Positions 14,653 through 24,808 of a stretch of 58,303 bases of DNA are shown here, in pieces (the first letter of the stretch is position 1; each line of letters begins with the position of its first letter). Made by a program: the position numbers and the translations under genes. The notes under the pieces are model-generated. The model was given only the letters and a program-made list of their open reading frames with translations, was not told the DNA's origin and did not search any database. The stretch lies in the IMG/VR virus record IMGVR_UViG_3300003324_000049, positions 1 to 58,303 of that record. The stretch is one strand, 5' to 3'. The stretch comes from a virus.

Positions 14653-15105
14653 TTACTCCTCTCGAGGTGCTAACAGGAATTCTCTAATATCCAGCCAGCG
14701 AAGAGCAAAGACAAGAATGAAAATTGTGGGTAGAACAGTAACAAGAATTGATGCGCCAAGAAATACAAGCATTCCCGCGTACATTGCAACACCACCGGCC
14801 ATAGCATATAGACCTGAGCGTTCCAACCACCAAATTCCTGGAAGAACTGCTATGGTGCTCAAGATGGTTCCGCCTACGATAAGTCCCCCAAAGACGTATA
14901 CGAGGAAGAGTCCGAATTCACCTTCGATAGCCCTAGGAGGCCTAAAGAATACAGACGAGCCAAGAATGCCCAATCCGACATAGATTCCAAAATACATGAG
15001 TCGTCGAACTCGTGGTTCGGCAATCTTCATGAAAAGGTATACGAAAGGTATATGAAGACCGGTCTTTTTTAGCGCTTGTTTCATGTTTAGTTTGCTTTCT
15101 TCCAT
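14653..15105 (-). CDS. polytopic membrane protein, 150 aa
   Basis: About four membrane segments (roughly residues 38-55, 65-85, 98-116, 118-138) with short loops and an acidic C-terminal end. Start at ATG 15105, which overlaps the fibronectin-domain gene by 19 bases; ATG 15084 is an alternative. Together with the next two genes it forms a membrane/lysis group after the tail genes. Confidence 0.65.
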   Translation of the reverse strand: MEESKLNMKQALKKTGLHIPFVYLFMKIAEPRVRRLMYFGIYVGLGILGSSVFFRPPRAIEGEFGLFLVYVFGGLIVGGTILSTIAVLPGIWWLERSGLYAMAGGVAMYAGMLVFLGASILVTVLPTIFILVFALRWLDIREFLLAPREE

Positions 15106-15497
15106 TTGCCACCAGACTTGACCCAGGCTTCAGCAACGACCCATTTACCTTTGTATTTAACCATTGGTACAGCTTCTTTCCAGACAGTACCAAGCTTTAC
15201 ACGAGCTCCAGCATCGGTCCTTCGATATATTCGACCGGACCAAGGACCCCATCCTTTAGCATTTCGTCCTCGTACCCAGAAGTAATACACTGTGGCTGGC
15301 TTAAGCCCTCCAACAGAGGTATGACCTCCTGAACGAATATACTTCTGTGGGGTATTGGGATGTGTTCCATACCCAATCTGCCATTCCAGGACTTTTGAGC
15401 CGCCGTCACCGTTACTTTTAAACTTGTAAACAAGTGATGTTGGTGTCGTATCTGTAAAGCCGAGAGGTTCTGGTGCTGGAGGCGTAGTGATTGCCAT
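15087..15497 (-). CDS. fibronectin type III domain tail protein
   Basis: 136 residues. Residues 5-90 follow the Fn3 pattern, with strands around Trp and the terminal YYFWVRGRNAKGWG. The remaining 45 residues are basic with repeated VxxKGKWV-type units. Fn3 domains on phage tails bind cell surfaces weakly. It ends the tail operon. Confidence 0.7.
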   Translation of the reverse strand: MAITTPPAPEPLGFTDTTPTSLVYKFKSNGDGGSKVLEWQIGYGTHPNTPQKYIRSGGHTSVGGLKPATVYYFWVRGRNAKGWGPWSGRIYRRTDAGARVKLGTVWKEAVPMVKYKGKWVVAEAWVKSGGKWKKAN

Positions 15498-15499
15498 AG

Positions 15500-15736
15500 T
15501 TAGATAATCTTGAAGTAGATATCTCCGTCAGAACCACCTGAAGGATTGGCTGTACCCGAAGTGATGCCTGCCCAAACACGTCGAGCAGGTCGGTTCGTGG
15601 GGATAAGTGCTTTAACCAGAGCGATATAGTCTCGAGTTCGGTTAATTTCTCGAGCGCCCCATTTGACTTTACCTTCTTCGCCCGTATCAGGGACGATAGA
15701 ATAGCCAGCTTTCTTAGCGTCAGCTCCGATAGCCAT
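15500..15736 (-). CDS. small tail-tip-associated protein, 78 aa
   Basis: Lies between the Gp37-like and Fn3 proteins with gaps of 3-25 bases, so it is part of the tail unit. Predicted mixed fold with Gly/Ser-rich end (GSDGDIYFKII). No family recognised. Confidence 0.65.
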   Translation of the reverse strand: MAIGADAKKAGYSIVPDTGEEGKVKWGAREINRTRDYIALVKALIPTNRPARRVWAGITSGTANPSGGSDGDIYFKII

Positions 15737-15760
15737 AGTCGGACTCCCTTCTTAAATATG

Positions 15761-16927
15761 TTACGCAGTCGCCCATGTGTCGGTCCTCTCGGCCCAAGTA
15801 TCGACGTCCACGTTTGTTGCAGCTGCCCACGATCCAACGGTGGCAGTGTTATCGACGACTAGTGTCGGATATGACTTATCGCCTTCTTGATCTGAGCTAA
15901 ATATCTGCTCAGTAACTCGCATTTGACTAGACACACCGTCGGAATTGCGAAGCTCTACGAGATCGCCGAGGAAGTAGTCTCGAGCATATTTATAGGAGCC
16001 TCGTTGAGGGATCTCACCATCAAAAGCAACGACTTTTCTAGCTTTAGCGAGTTCTTCATAAGCCAGCTGTCGTGCGATATCGGTAAGTGCTGTTCCAGTC
16101 TCGTCGCCATCATATTTAACCATCATGACACGACGTTCGAAACCAGATACAGAAGGATCTACACCGGGAGCATAATATACCAGAACACCTGTCTTTGTGA
16201 TGACATAACAGGTGTTCTTATACGTAGCTTCAGAAGAGAGCTCGGAGATATTCTCCAAGTTATTCATCTCGTGGCTAAATATAACCGGTTTGAAGTTAGT
16301 TTGGTAAAGCGTCCGATCATCACCGGTGTAGACGCTAAACCGCAATAGACCTGTGTCACCGATTCTTGTCAAGGAGTAGCCAAAGTCATATGCTTCAGCA
16401 ATTTCCTTGATAGCGGTATAAACAGATTTTGGTTCGATAGTTACGGTGACGACATCGGATGGTTCGGGCCTCGTGTAGGGAGGATTAGGAATGATCGCTT
16501 CCAAGTTGGGAATACGTTCAGTGCTTGAAGGATATCCTGTCCTACAAATCGTGTTGAATATCGTTCTCACGATGTTCATTGGTTTATCAGCTATTGCCCA
16601 GTTAGGGTGCGCTGTGGTACCGACAATTGAGTTGTTGGCAATACGATCGTCGAGAATAGACTCGAGTGATTTACCGGACAAAGTGAGCATATGCTTACCT
16701 TCAGCATCCAGTTTATTTTCGATTGTATCGATCTGCATCACACGAGTCGACTCGTTTAGTGCAAGTCTCGATCCCATGGGAAAGAGTGCGCGATTGGCAG
16801 ACGTTGAGTGAGTCACCAACTCAAAGTCGCCATAAGCTGTATACCTTTCGGTCCAAATAAGTGACTCAAACCTATCGACAACTTCTGATCTTCTCAGAGA
16901 ATCGTCAAGAATATACACCTCCATCAC
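15761..16927 (-). CDS. ReqiPepy6 Gp37-like tail protein (distal tail / tail lysin hub candidate)
   Basis: 388 residues. The N-terminal pattern with ESLIWTERY-YGDFEL, then Leu/Ser-rich beta strands and LTLSGKSLESILDDR (about 80-95), is characteristic of the Siphovirus ReqiPepy6 Gp37-like family, part of the tail hub. Four-base overlap with the upstream Dit-like gene (ATGA-type coupling). This is one of the better indications of an actinobacterial host. Confidence 0.8.
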   Translation of the reverse strand: MMEVYILDDSLRRSEVVDRFESLIWTERYTAYGDFELVTHSTSANRALFPMGSRLALNESTRVMQIDTIENKLDAEGKHMLTLSGKSLESILDDRIANNSIVGTTAHPNWAIADKPMNIVRTIFNTICRTGYPSSTERIPNLEAIIPNPPYTRPEPSDVVTVTIEPKSVYTAIKEIAEAYDFGYSLTRIGDTGLLRFSVYTGDDRTLYQTNFKPVIFSHEMNNLENISELSSEATYKNTCYVITKTGVLVYYAPGVDPSVSGFERRVMMVKYDGDETGTALTDIARQLAYEELAKARKVVAFDGEIPQRGSYKYARDYFLGDLVELRNSDGVSSQMRVTEQIFSSDQEGDKSYPTLVVDNTATVGSWAAATNVDVDTWAERTDTWATA

Positions 16928-17760
16928 AAACCTCCGTACTTCGTGGTGTATTCGATCGTATATGGAATTGGAGCCCCAAGGTCGTCAATGAAGACGCGAA
17001 TATAATTCCTACCCGGGAACAGCTGTATCCAATTGGACGTAGGATTCATTCCATAGAGGATTGATTTACTACCATCAACGTCATTGGTTAGGGTCAGGCT
17101 CTTAGCGCCAGAAACAGTACTGATATCCAGTGTGTCTCCAGCACTAAGAGCCTGTTCGAACTCAAGCGCAGAAAGCGTATTGTTCGCAGAGCGGTGGTAG
17201 ATCATGAATTCCGGAACTGCTCGATCCATCGTGATGTTGAACAGAATTCCGGTTTCCACTGTACCGCTGTAGTCGATGACTGTCTCGATAACGTCGTTGG
17301 TTGTGAAACCTTCAACAACTCTCGAGTCAATCTCGTAGAAATCCGAAAGAAGGCAGCGGATACCAATCGTTGCTTCAATTTCTGGAACGTACAGGGGGCA
17401 ATCGAAAGACTCGACTACCCCCTGAATGTCCACGAATTCCACATCCATCTCATCGTCATAGAAACGAAGTGTTACAGTCATTTCAGGCATGAGATATTTG
17501 TAGAGATTGTTTCGAAGCTGGCGTCCCGTTCCGTTATTCCCGCCGGGCTCGAGAACCAGTTTAAAGATAAGGTCTCGAGCCTCTCGACGAGTGGAATGGA
17601 ACTGCTCACCATCAACATTAGCGAAACTCGATGAAACAATTACGGCTTTAACCGGGTCAGTCCCATCGATATCCCTGACTGTATATCCCTCGGAATCATC
17701 ATCCAGGGGAAGCTCCAACACATCACCCTGAGCGGTGATAACGTCAACTTTGTTTAACAT
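16924..17760 (-). CDS. distal tail (Dit-like) protein
   Basis: 278 residues, directly after the tape measure gene (shared base at 17760). The N-terminal 150 residues have the beta-rich pattern of phage distal tail proteins; the C-terminal half (about 160-278) looks like a galectin-like second domain. Its position between tape measure and Gp37-like hub supports the call. Confidence 0.75.
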   Translation of the reverse strand: MLNKVDVITAQGDVLELPLDDDSEGYTVRDIDGTDPVKAVIVSSSFANVDGEQFHSTRREARDLIFKLVLEPGGNNGTGRQLRNNLYKYLMPEMTVTLRFYDDEMDVEFVDIQGVVESFDCPLYVPEIEATIGIRCLLSDFYEIDSRVVEGFTTNDVIETVIDYSGTVETGILFNITMDRAVPEFMIYHRSANNTLSALEFEQALSAGDTLDISTVSGAKSLTLTNDVDGSKSILYGMNPTSNWIQLFPGRNYIRVFIDDLGAPIPYTIEYTTKYGGL

Positions 17761-20700
17761 TATTTCTTTGTCAGAGCTCCCTTCGCTACTGATATTTGGT
17801 TGTTAGTCTGTCGATAGATCTCAGACCTCGACAGGGCCTTAGGCGAGTTGTTGACCTGTGTGAAGTTCAACGTGGTACCCTCGGATGGTGTTGCACCAGA
17901 CTTACTAGCGACAACTTCCTGGTTTGCGAGTGTGGCGTTGGACAGAACCGTAGCCTTCGCATAGGTGCCAGCAACAGCAAGTGAAGGAGTAGTCGAAACC
18001 ATTCCGCCAATAAGACGTGAATCCTTCTTTACTGCAGACAGGTCGAGTACCGGACGTATTGTCGGACTTAGGTTGATGTTATCCATAGCAGCTGCTGTAG
18101 CGATGCCGGATATAGACTTCTGAAGAGTTGTGAGAGCTGTAGACCCCATATCTTCAGCAGCCGTTGCAACGACCCCAGACATACTGTTAAGACCGATAGC
18201 CATGCCTTCTGCTGACCAAGCACCAACCTTCTTGAATTCACGAGAAGGTGATTTAATCCCAAGGATATTTTTAGCCGCATCCAAAGCACTTCGACCAAGG
18301 TTGACCGCTCCATCGATAACGGACTGAATACCCGCACCAATACCGTTGACCATACCCTCGATAATTGCGCTGGCCAAGTTTCGACCAGCATCATCGAGTC
18401 GGCTACTGTTATTACGAATAGTGTCGGCAAGACCATTGATGAAATCAAGGATCAAGTCGGCACCAGCCTGCAGAAGCCTTGGTATTGCTCTACGAATACC
18501 GCCGATAAACTCGACAAGGATATTTACACCAGCGTCGACAATTCGACCGATACGACTGGCAATACCATTCAGGAAGTTGACGATGATATCGCCTGCAGCC
18601 TGAACAATCTTACCGATATTGTTCGCGATACCCCTAAGGATTCCGAGAACAATCTTCATACCCGAATCGACCATCAAAGGAATGGCTTTGACAAGCAGCT
18701 GAAGCAGCATCACGATCAGTTTCCACAGTGTGTCAATGATCTTTGGTGCTACCTGATCAATTGCCTTGAGGATGGTCATGATAAGTACCACAGCCGCATT
18801 CAAGAATGTTGGAGCAGCATTACCGATCACCCCTGCGAAGGCCACAATACCCTTTGCCAGTTCAGTCATCGCAAATGGAATCAGCTGTAGAATACCCATA
18901 AGCAATGCGACAAGCGCTGGAAGTGCGGCAACGCTAACTGCAGCCAGAAGTGCAAGTCCTGTGGCAAACGCCAAAGTACCCGCACCAACTGCAAGCAGTC
19001 CAAGACCCATCATGGCGATAGCTGTACCAAATGCCAAAATGACCGGTGTCAAAGGAGCAAGAATGAGACCCGACAATCCAAGCAGAACAAATATGCCTGC
19101 AAGTGCTGCAAGTCCATGGAGAATCTGATCCCATGACATATCACCAAGAGTCTTCAAAGCAGGCGCCAAGATAGTCATAGCTGCTGCAACTACAAATATA
19201 GCTGCGGCACCGGCAAGAGCCCCCGACATAGCATTTGTTGCTACGGCCATCAGAAGAAGTGAAGCAGCAAGAACTGTAAGGCCCTTACCAATCTCTTCCC
19301 AAGACATCCCACCCATGTCCTTGATTGCTGAAGCCATAATCTTCATAGCAGCGGCGATTGCCAGAATCCCAATTGCGTTAGCAAGGATATTCTTAGGCAT
19401 AGCCTGTACTGCTACAGTGATTGCCTTGAGAGCTACCGCCATGCCGAGAAGACCTGTGACCAAAGTCCCGAGGGGAATTGTGCCAAAGTCATTCACAGCA
19501 CTGGCAAATACCTTCATGGCGAGGCCGAGAACAACCATAGCTGCTGCCATTTTGAAGATTCCCGTTGGGTCTTTAATGGCATTGGTAAACTTCGACATGG
19601 TGTTCATGACGATGATCAGAGTTGCGAGACCCTGAACCAAATTACCAATACTCAGAGCAGCAAAGTCGGAAACTGCGCTAGCCATGAGCTTCAAAGCAAC
19701 ACCCAGAAGGATCATTCCGGCACCTGTAGCCAAAGCACCCTTATCGACCTTAGCTGTATTGGTAAAGATTGAAAGAGCTCTAAGGAGAATACCGACAGCA
19801 ACAAGACCCTTGATCATGTCGCCCCAGCTAATCGAGGAGAAGTCCTTTACAGCACTCGCCAGGATCTTAATAGCTATTGCAATCGCGATCATGCCGATAC
19901 CTGTAGCGATCAGGTTAGCCGCATTCTTCGACATCAGACTAGCGGCACGAGCAACTGCCTGAAGAAGAACTACAACACCAACGAGACCCTTGGTAAGCTC
20001 ACCCCAACTCAGTTTCGACAGCTTCTCGACTGCACTAGACAGAATGAGAAGTGCGATAGAGAGGAGGATAAGACCTGCTGCGAGGAAGGGCATCTTCATG
20101 ACTGCCGGTCCGGAAGACACCTTCTCAAATACTGCCAGCGCACCTGCAAGCAGAGTAAACATCACAGAGATTGCAATCAGAGCCTTTGTAAGGGCCGCCG
20201 AATCAATCAATGAGAGTACGACAATAGATGCCGTAAGGATACCGATAGCAATAGCAATCTTCATCAGGGTATCTGCCTGAAGATTCTTCTGCATAGCTTC
20301 AAGAGTTCCTGTTAGTCCCTCAAGTGCGCCGGTCACACCCTCAAACATCTTGTCGACGTTGCCGAGAATGCCATCCTTTAGTTCACCACCAAGACCGAGT
20401 CCACCCTTCACAAACTTCTTGAAGAGAAGAACGATACCGCCAAGAAGACCGGTGTTGATCATATCCAAGGTATCGTCGTAGTTGACGTCCTTGAATACGT
20501 TCGCCAGTTCCTTACCCATATCCTGGAACATCTTAACTACTGCTGTGCGGATTGGTTCGAGAGCGGTCCAAACCCTCTTACCAAGATCAACGATTCGATT
20601 AACGAAACGTTCAATCGACTGGATGCGTTCCCGAACTCGAGTGGTAATAAGTTCCCAAGTATCTACAACACCTGCGGCAAACTCACCAAGAGCTTGCTGA

Positions 20701-22823
20701 GTACCCTTACCAAGAGCTTTGAAAGACTGCTTGGTAATGAAGCTGAGTTCTTTAAGACCATCTTGGAATACCTTGACGCCCTTTTCCCAACCTCCATTTA
20801 CGAACGCATCGACAGTATCTCGAATAAGATCGCTGAACTGACGAATCGAACGTAGGGATGTCTCAATGGCACCCTTTACTGCATAGAATACAGGAATGAG
20901 TTTGGTGTGAAGACCGATGGCAGCAATCTCGATATTCTTGCGGAATACGTAGAACGACGCATCTGCCTTGATGAAGAAGATCGACATGATAACCCCGAGG
21001 TTCGAGAACACATGTCCGATAGTCCCGAAGACATTGCCGAGCATAGCACCAAGGTTCTTAGCGCCATCTTGCATCATTTTGAAGAATGCGTTTATGAATG
21101 AGAAGTTCTTAAGAGCCTTATTCAGGTTCTCGAAGAACTTACCAATCTGTTCGCCGGTTTTGTTGACTTCTTCCCCGCCACTGAAGAGTGCCCCAAAGAA
21201 AGCCCCAAAGATCTTGAGTACACCACCGATAATTGTGGTGCCAAGCTTAATGATGCTGAACAGGAATTTAGCTACTTGGAATAGCGCGTTTGTTGCGTCC
21301 TTACCGAGAATCAGACCTCGTGTGAAGTTCCTGATTAGGACAGTAAGGTCATACAACTGTTTACCCGTAGTTGGCGGGAAGACTTGCTGAAAGGCACGTC
21401 GAATCGGATTCAAGATACCCATAAGAGCCTTGAAGGCGTTCGACACAGCCTCAATCATGACTGTTCGACCACCGAGTTTATTCCAGTCGCCGAGCATCTT
21501 GTTTCGGGCGTCCGCAGAGGCCTGAACAATTCCACCAAGAACTTTGTAGACGTTGGTCCACATAGCCTTAGCCTGCTCGAAGTCGCCGAGAATAAGTCGC
21601 CAAGTCAAAGCCCAGCCGGAACCCGTGATTTCGCTAAGGGTTCCTGTCAGCTGAGAGAATGTCTTGATCTTGGTTGCAGCATCCTGAGCAGTCTTGGCCA
21701 TTTTCTGGATTCCAATGATCTGTTCGTCATTGTATCCCATAGCCTTAAGCTGCTTATCAGTCAAGTCACCAGTCATCTTAGCCAAGGTTTCATTCATGAC
21801 CTGAGTGGTAACCCAGCCTTCTTGCAGAGACTGTCGGAAGCTACCATTCTTCTGAATAAGGTAGTCGACGTTCTTTCCCTGGTTTCGAGCAGTCTCGATA
21901 AGCGCATCCTGGAAGACTTTACCACCCATACCAGCATTGACTACTGAGTTCCAGTCCTCAAGTCCAACCTTACCGGCGGACATTGCCTGAGAAAGCTGGT
22001 ACATAGCAGTAGATGCCTGCTGAGAGTTTGAGCCTGAGAGAGCAGCAAGGTTGGCGATACCCTTAATAGCTGCAGTTGAGTCATCCAGACTAACGCCGGC
22101 AGCCGTAAAGGTACCGATGTTGTTAGCCATTTCGGAGAAGTTGTAGATGGTCTTATCCGAATATGTGTTCAGCTCATCGAGAGCCCGGTTAACATCCTTT
22201 AGGTTCTTGCCCTCATGCTGCGTATTTGCAAGAATAGTCTGAATAGAACCGATGTTGGTTTCATATTCTTCCAGACCAGACTTTGCAGGATCGATAACAA
22301 AGTTTGCTGCCATTTGAGCACCAACCACGGCTGCCTTGGCACCCAATGCGGCAAGTGCGGCTATGCCTACGACAGACATGGCTGAGAACTTGTTAGAGAC
22401 CTTATCAATGCTGTTGACTACGGAGTTAAGATCGACCTTCTTCGCAGCCATATCCAAATCACCAAGGCGAGTGATAGCAGTGTTTACGCCATTCATCATG
22501 ACCTGCATACCACGCTGGAAACCTGTAGCATTTGGATTAATTGTTACATTCTTGCCAGCTTTATCGAGGTCGGCGAGTTTCTTCATCGTGTTATCGGCAG
22601 TACCGGAAACAGACTTCGCACTTGCGTCGAACTCTTTATTGCTAAGTTTTAGGATGAGACCTTTACCCTTTTGGGCAAGATCGTCAAGGCTTTTCTTTGC
22701 AGAATCGAGGTTCAAACTCTTCTTGAGCCCATCCAATGAAGTCTGGGTAGACCTAATCCCAGCTTCGAATTGTTTACCATCAAACTTCATAGAGACGATG
22801 TGTTCGTCAATAGTAGTGCTCAT
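17760..22823 (-). CDS. tape measure protein
   Basis: 1687 residues, the longest gene. The N-terminal 100 residues are a charged coiled-coil-like domain, followed by long hydrophobic Ala/Gly/Ile/Leu repeats (about 850-1400, many units of the kind ILASAVKDFSSISWGDMIKG) and a Ser/Pro-containing C-terminal domain. It sets tail length and probably enters the membrane at ejection. By the usual 1.5 angstrom per residue rule the tail would be about 250 nm. Confidence 0.95.
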   Translation of the reverse strand: MSTTIDEHIVSMKFDGKQFEAGIRSTQTSLDGLKKSLNLDSAKKSLDDLAQKGKGLILKLSNKEFDASAKSVSGTADNTMKKLADLDKAGKNVTINPNATGFQRGMQVMMNGVNTAITRLGDLDMAAKKVDLNSVVNSIDKVSNKFSAMSVVGIAALAALGAKAAVVGAQMAANFVIDPAKSGLEEYETNIGSIQTILANTQHEGKNLKDVNRALDELNTYSDKTIYNFSEMANNIGTFTAAGVSLDDSTAAIKGIANLAALSGSNSQQASTAMYQLSQAMSAGKVGLEDWNSVVNAGMGGKVFQDALIETARNQGKNVDYLIQKNGSFRQSLQEGWVTTQVMNETLAKMTGDLTDKQLKAMGYNDEQIIGIQKMAKTAQDAATKIKTFSQLTGTLSEITGSGWALTWRLILGDFEQAKAMWTNVYKVLGGIVQASADARNKMLGDWNKLGGRTVMIEAVSNAFKALMGILNPIRRAFQQVFPPTTGKQLYDLTVLIRNFTRGLILGKDATNALFQVAKFLFSIIKLGTTIIGGVLKIFGAFFGALFSGGEEVNKTGEQIGKFFENLNKALKNFSFINAFFKMMQDGAKNLGAMLGNVFGTIGHVFSNLGVIMSIFFIKADASFYVFRKNIEIAAIGLHTKLIPVFYAVKGAIETSLRSIRQFSDLIRDTVDAFVNGGWEKGVKVFQDGLKELSFITKQSFKALGKGTQQALGEFAAGVVDTWELITTRVRERIQSIERFVNRIVDLGKRVWTALEPIRTAVVKMFQDMGKELANVFKDVNYDDTLDMINTGLLGGIVLLFKKFVKGGLGLGGELKDGILGNVDKMFEGVTGALEGLTGTLEAMQKNLQADTLMKIAIAIGILTASIVVLSLIDSAALTKALIAISVMFTLLAGALAVFEKVSSGPAVMKMPFLAAGLILLSIALLILSSAVEKLSKLSWGELTKGLVGVVVLLQAVARAASLMSKNAANLIATGIGMIAIAIAIKILASAVKDFSSISWGDMIKGLVAVGILLRALSIFTNTAKVDKGALATGAGMILLGVALKLMASAVSDFAALSIGNLVQGLATLIIVMNTMSKFTNAIKDPTGIFKMAAAMVVLGLAMKVFASAVNDFGTIPLGTLVTGLLGMAVALKAITVAVQAMPKNILANAIGILAIAAAMKIMASAIKDMGGMSWEEIGKGLTVLAASLLLMAVATNAMSGALAGAAAIFVVAAAMTILAPALKTLGDMSWDQILHGLAALAGIFVLLGLSGLILAPLTPVILAFGTAIAMMGLGLLAVGAGTLAFATGLALLAAVSVAALPALVALLMGILQLIPFAMTELAKGIVAFAGVIGNAAPTFLNAAVVLIMTILKAIDQVAPKIIDTLWKLIVMLLQLLVKAIPLMVDSGMKIVLGILRGIANNIGKIVQAAGDIIVNFLNGIASRIGRIVDAGVNILVEFIGGIRRAIPRLLQAGADLILDFINGLADTIRNNSSRLDDAGRNLASAIIEGMVNGIGAGIQSVIDGAVNLGRSALDAAKNILGIKSPSREFKKVGAWSAEGMAIGLNSMSGVVATAAEDMGSTALTTLQKSISGIATAAAMDNINLSPTIRPVLDLSAVKKDSRLIGGMVSTTPSLAVAGTYAKATVLSNATLANQEVVASKSGATPSEGTTLNFTQVNNSPKALSRSEIYRQTNNQISVAKGALTKK

Positions 22824-23206
22824 ACAGATTTCACCTCTTTTCTAACGCTTTCTGCAATGTGATCAAAGACGGGTTTCATGGCAGGATTGATGAAGTCCCG
22901 TCCTTTTACATACCCACCGGTTCCTGTAGCGTGTCCGTATTGCAGAAGAATTGCAACAGGCTCTCCATCTACAGTCATGTGAGAGTTGGTCCAAAGAATA
23001 GACACCGACCCCCTGGAGCGTTTGATCTTAAAACCCCAGGAGGTCGATGTCTCGGCAGAGTCAACAGGCGTTGCTTTGGAGAGAGCCGCGACGCCCTCCT
23101 TAGCATACTTCTCCAAATTGTTCAGAAAATCCCCCTTGGACAATTTGCGAAGGTAGCGATCAGTATTTTTAAAGAGACCGCTCGAAGAGCTAACTGAAAC
23201 GCCCAT
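22820..23206 (-). CDS. HK97 gp10-like head-tail or tail completion protein
   Basis: 128 residues. Contains the features of the gp10-like family: helix with LEKYAKEG, ATPVDSAETSTSWGF (about 46-60), and YVKGRDFINPAMKP (about 98-111). In most phages it lies next to the head connector genes; here it sits between fibre genes and the tape measure. Start ATG at 23206 after AATAGGAGTAGTCA. Confidence 0.75.
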   Translation of the reverse strand: MGVSVSSSSGLFKNTDRYLRKLSKGDFLNNLEKYAKEGVAALSKATPVDSAETSTSWGFKIKRSRGSVSILWTNSHMTVDGEPVAILLQYGHATGTGGYVKGRDFINPAMKPVFDHIAESVRKEVKSV

Positions 23207-23227
23207 TGACTACTCCTATTTTGATTG

Positions 23228-24805
23228 TTATACAGGGAAGTTATCGATCGGCATGTTGAAGCCGGTTGCAATTTCCAAGAACACGCCCGCAGGAATGTTC
23301 ACAGAAGTACCACTCTGCTGTCGCATCATGATTTCACCGGAATAGAAGTTAATAAACACCTGAACCGGCAGGTTGAAACCCGCTCCAGCAAGCCATCCCT
23401 GTAGATACTTCGATGTCAAAGCGCTGTTTAGAATCGCTCGAATGTTGGTTGGAATAACTAGACCGCATGAGACAAAGGTGTTTGCCATCGCTAAGTTTGG
23501 AGCCCCAGCAGATCGTTCCAAATGAATGTCGATTTCAAACTGCTTGTAGCTACCAATGTCTTTGACTACGAAGCTACCCCTGTTTGTCCAGTTGGTTGGT
23601 GACAGAGGTGTATAGGCATCTGTCCCATCTGGTGTTGTATATGGTGTTCCACCTGCACGAAGGAAGGATCGATACAGGTTCCATACAGGACCAGCATCTG
23701 TCCACCCTGTGTAGAAGAGACGGAATCCATGAACACCATTCTCAACAGCCGGAACCATTGTTGACCGGTAGAGCTGATCATGCTCACCCGCTTGATACAT
23801 GGGTACAATAGTCTTTGCTGATGACTCAAAGGTGTATCCGTCATACGATTGCATGAAGTGGAGTTCGCCGTTAGCGCCGTTCTGATCCAGATCACAGGTA
23901 TTCAGAAGACCAAAGTATTTACCCCCATGTTTCATCATAAAGATGTGCCATGGTTCCTTACCCGCCGGAAGAGCATTGTGTGTTGGGTAGTCGATAGCGC
24001 CCCACTCAGCCATGGATGCCGGAACATTTGAGTTTGCACTCTTCCTTCGAATAACCCTATTTGGCGATGACGTGATGTCAACACCCCACATAGTCCATTT
24101 ACCATCTTCAAATATGAGAGATGGCGACATGATTCGTAGCACATCCTGATCGAGGATGTGGAATGTTGTAGGTCCTACCCAGTTAACGCCATCTTTTGTC
24201 TTAAAATAACGGAACTGCTCTTCAGTACCACCATTGTCGACAGAAGCTGCCCAACGATAGAACAGATACATAGTGTCATCTGGTCCCATTTTGAGGTCTA
24301 CGTCTGAGTGATACTCAGGCTGACCCGTCGCATCGGCTAGAGGGTTGGTTACCCCAGCAGGAACCTGCCATGAAATTCCGTTATTGGAAACGACGATGTT
24401 TGGATCTTCATGATCGTCGTTTCCACCGGGATATGGAGTATGGGCAAGCCAATACTTCCATTTAGCGGGAGACCCCCACCCCTCTGGAAAGAATAGCGCA
24501 GAAGGGTGGGTAGTCTGACCCGGGTTTGAGATGTGTGTAGGAATGTTCATTCGAGTTCCGACAGGCGCCGAAATCTTATCAACATTGAAGTTCATCTCAA
24601 TGGGCACATCATCTTTTACGTTACCCATATCGAATGGACGACCTGTGTAATAACCCAGATCCTTCCAAACTTTTGTACCATCTCCGAACTTAAGGAGACC
24701 TGTATCGGTCTCCAAACCAACTTCACCGGAATTGAGCACCGGGTTGGTTGAAGCCCATGAAGCGGCAGTTCCTCTCCGAGGCTGAATTACAGTTTGTGCT
24801 GGCAT
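23228..24805 (-). CDS. tail fibre with Mtd-N domain and glycoside-hydrolase-like beta-propeller
   Basis: 525 residues. Residues 1-50 repeat the N-terminal module of 24809-25885 (IQPRRGTAASW, GEVGLETDTG, KFGDGTKVW), the Major tropism determinant N-terminal type. The body (about 95-420) has repeated strands with HEDPNIVVS, YHSDVDLKMG and several Trp, as in five-bladed propeller glycosidases (GH43/32 type). A receptor-binding or capsule-cleaving role is likely, but catalytic acids cannot be confirmed by eye. Confidence 0.75.
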   Translation of the reverse strand: MPAQTVIQPRRGTAASWASTNPVLNSGEVGLETDTGLLKFGDGTKVWKDLGYYTGRPFDMGNVKDDVPIEMNFNVDKISAPVGTRMNIPTHISNPGQTTHPSALFFPEGWGSPAKWKYWLAHTPYPGGNDDHEDPNIVVSNNGISWQVPAGVTNPLADATGQPEYHSDVDLKMGPDDTMYLFYRWAASVDNGGTEEQFRYFKTKDGVNWVGPTTFHILDQDVLRIMSPSLIFEDGKWTMWGVDITSSPNRVIRRKSANSNVPASMAEWGAIDYPTHNALPAGKEPWHIFMMKHGGKYFGLLNTCDLDQNGANGELHFMQSYDGYTFESSAKTIVPMYQAGEHDQLYRSTMVPAVENGVHGFRLFYTGWTDAGPVWNLYRSFLRAGGTPYTTPDGTDAYTPLSPTNWTNRGSFVVKDIGSYKQFEIDIHLERSAGAPNLAMANTFVSCGLVIPTNIRAILNSALTSKYLQGWLAGAGFNLPVQVFINFYSGEIMMRQQSGTSVNIPAGVFLEIATGFNMPIDNFPV

Positions 24806-24808
24806 AAG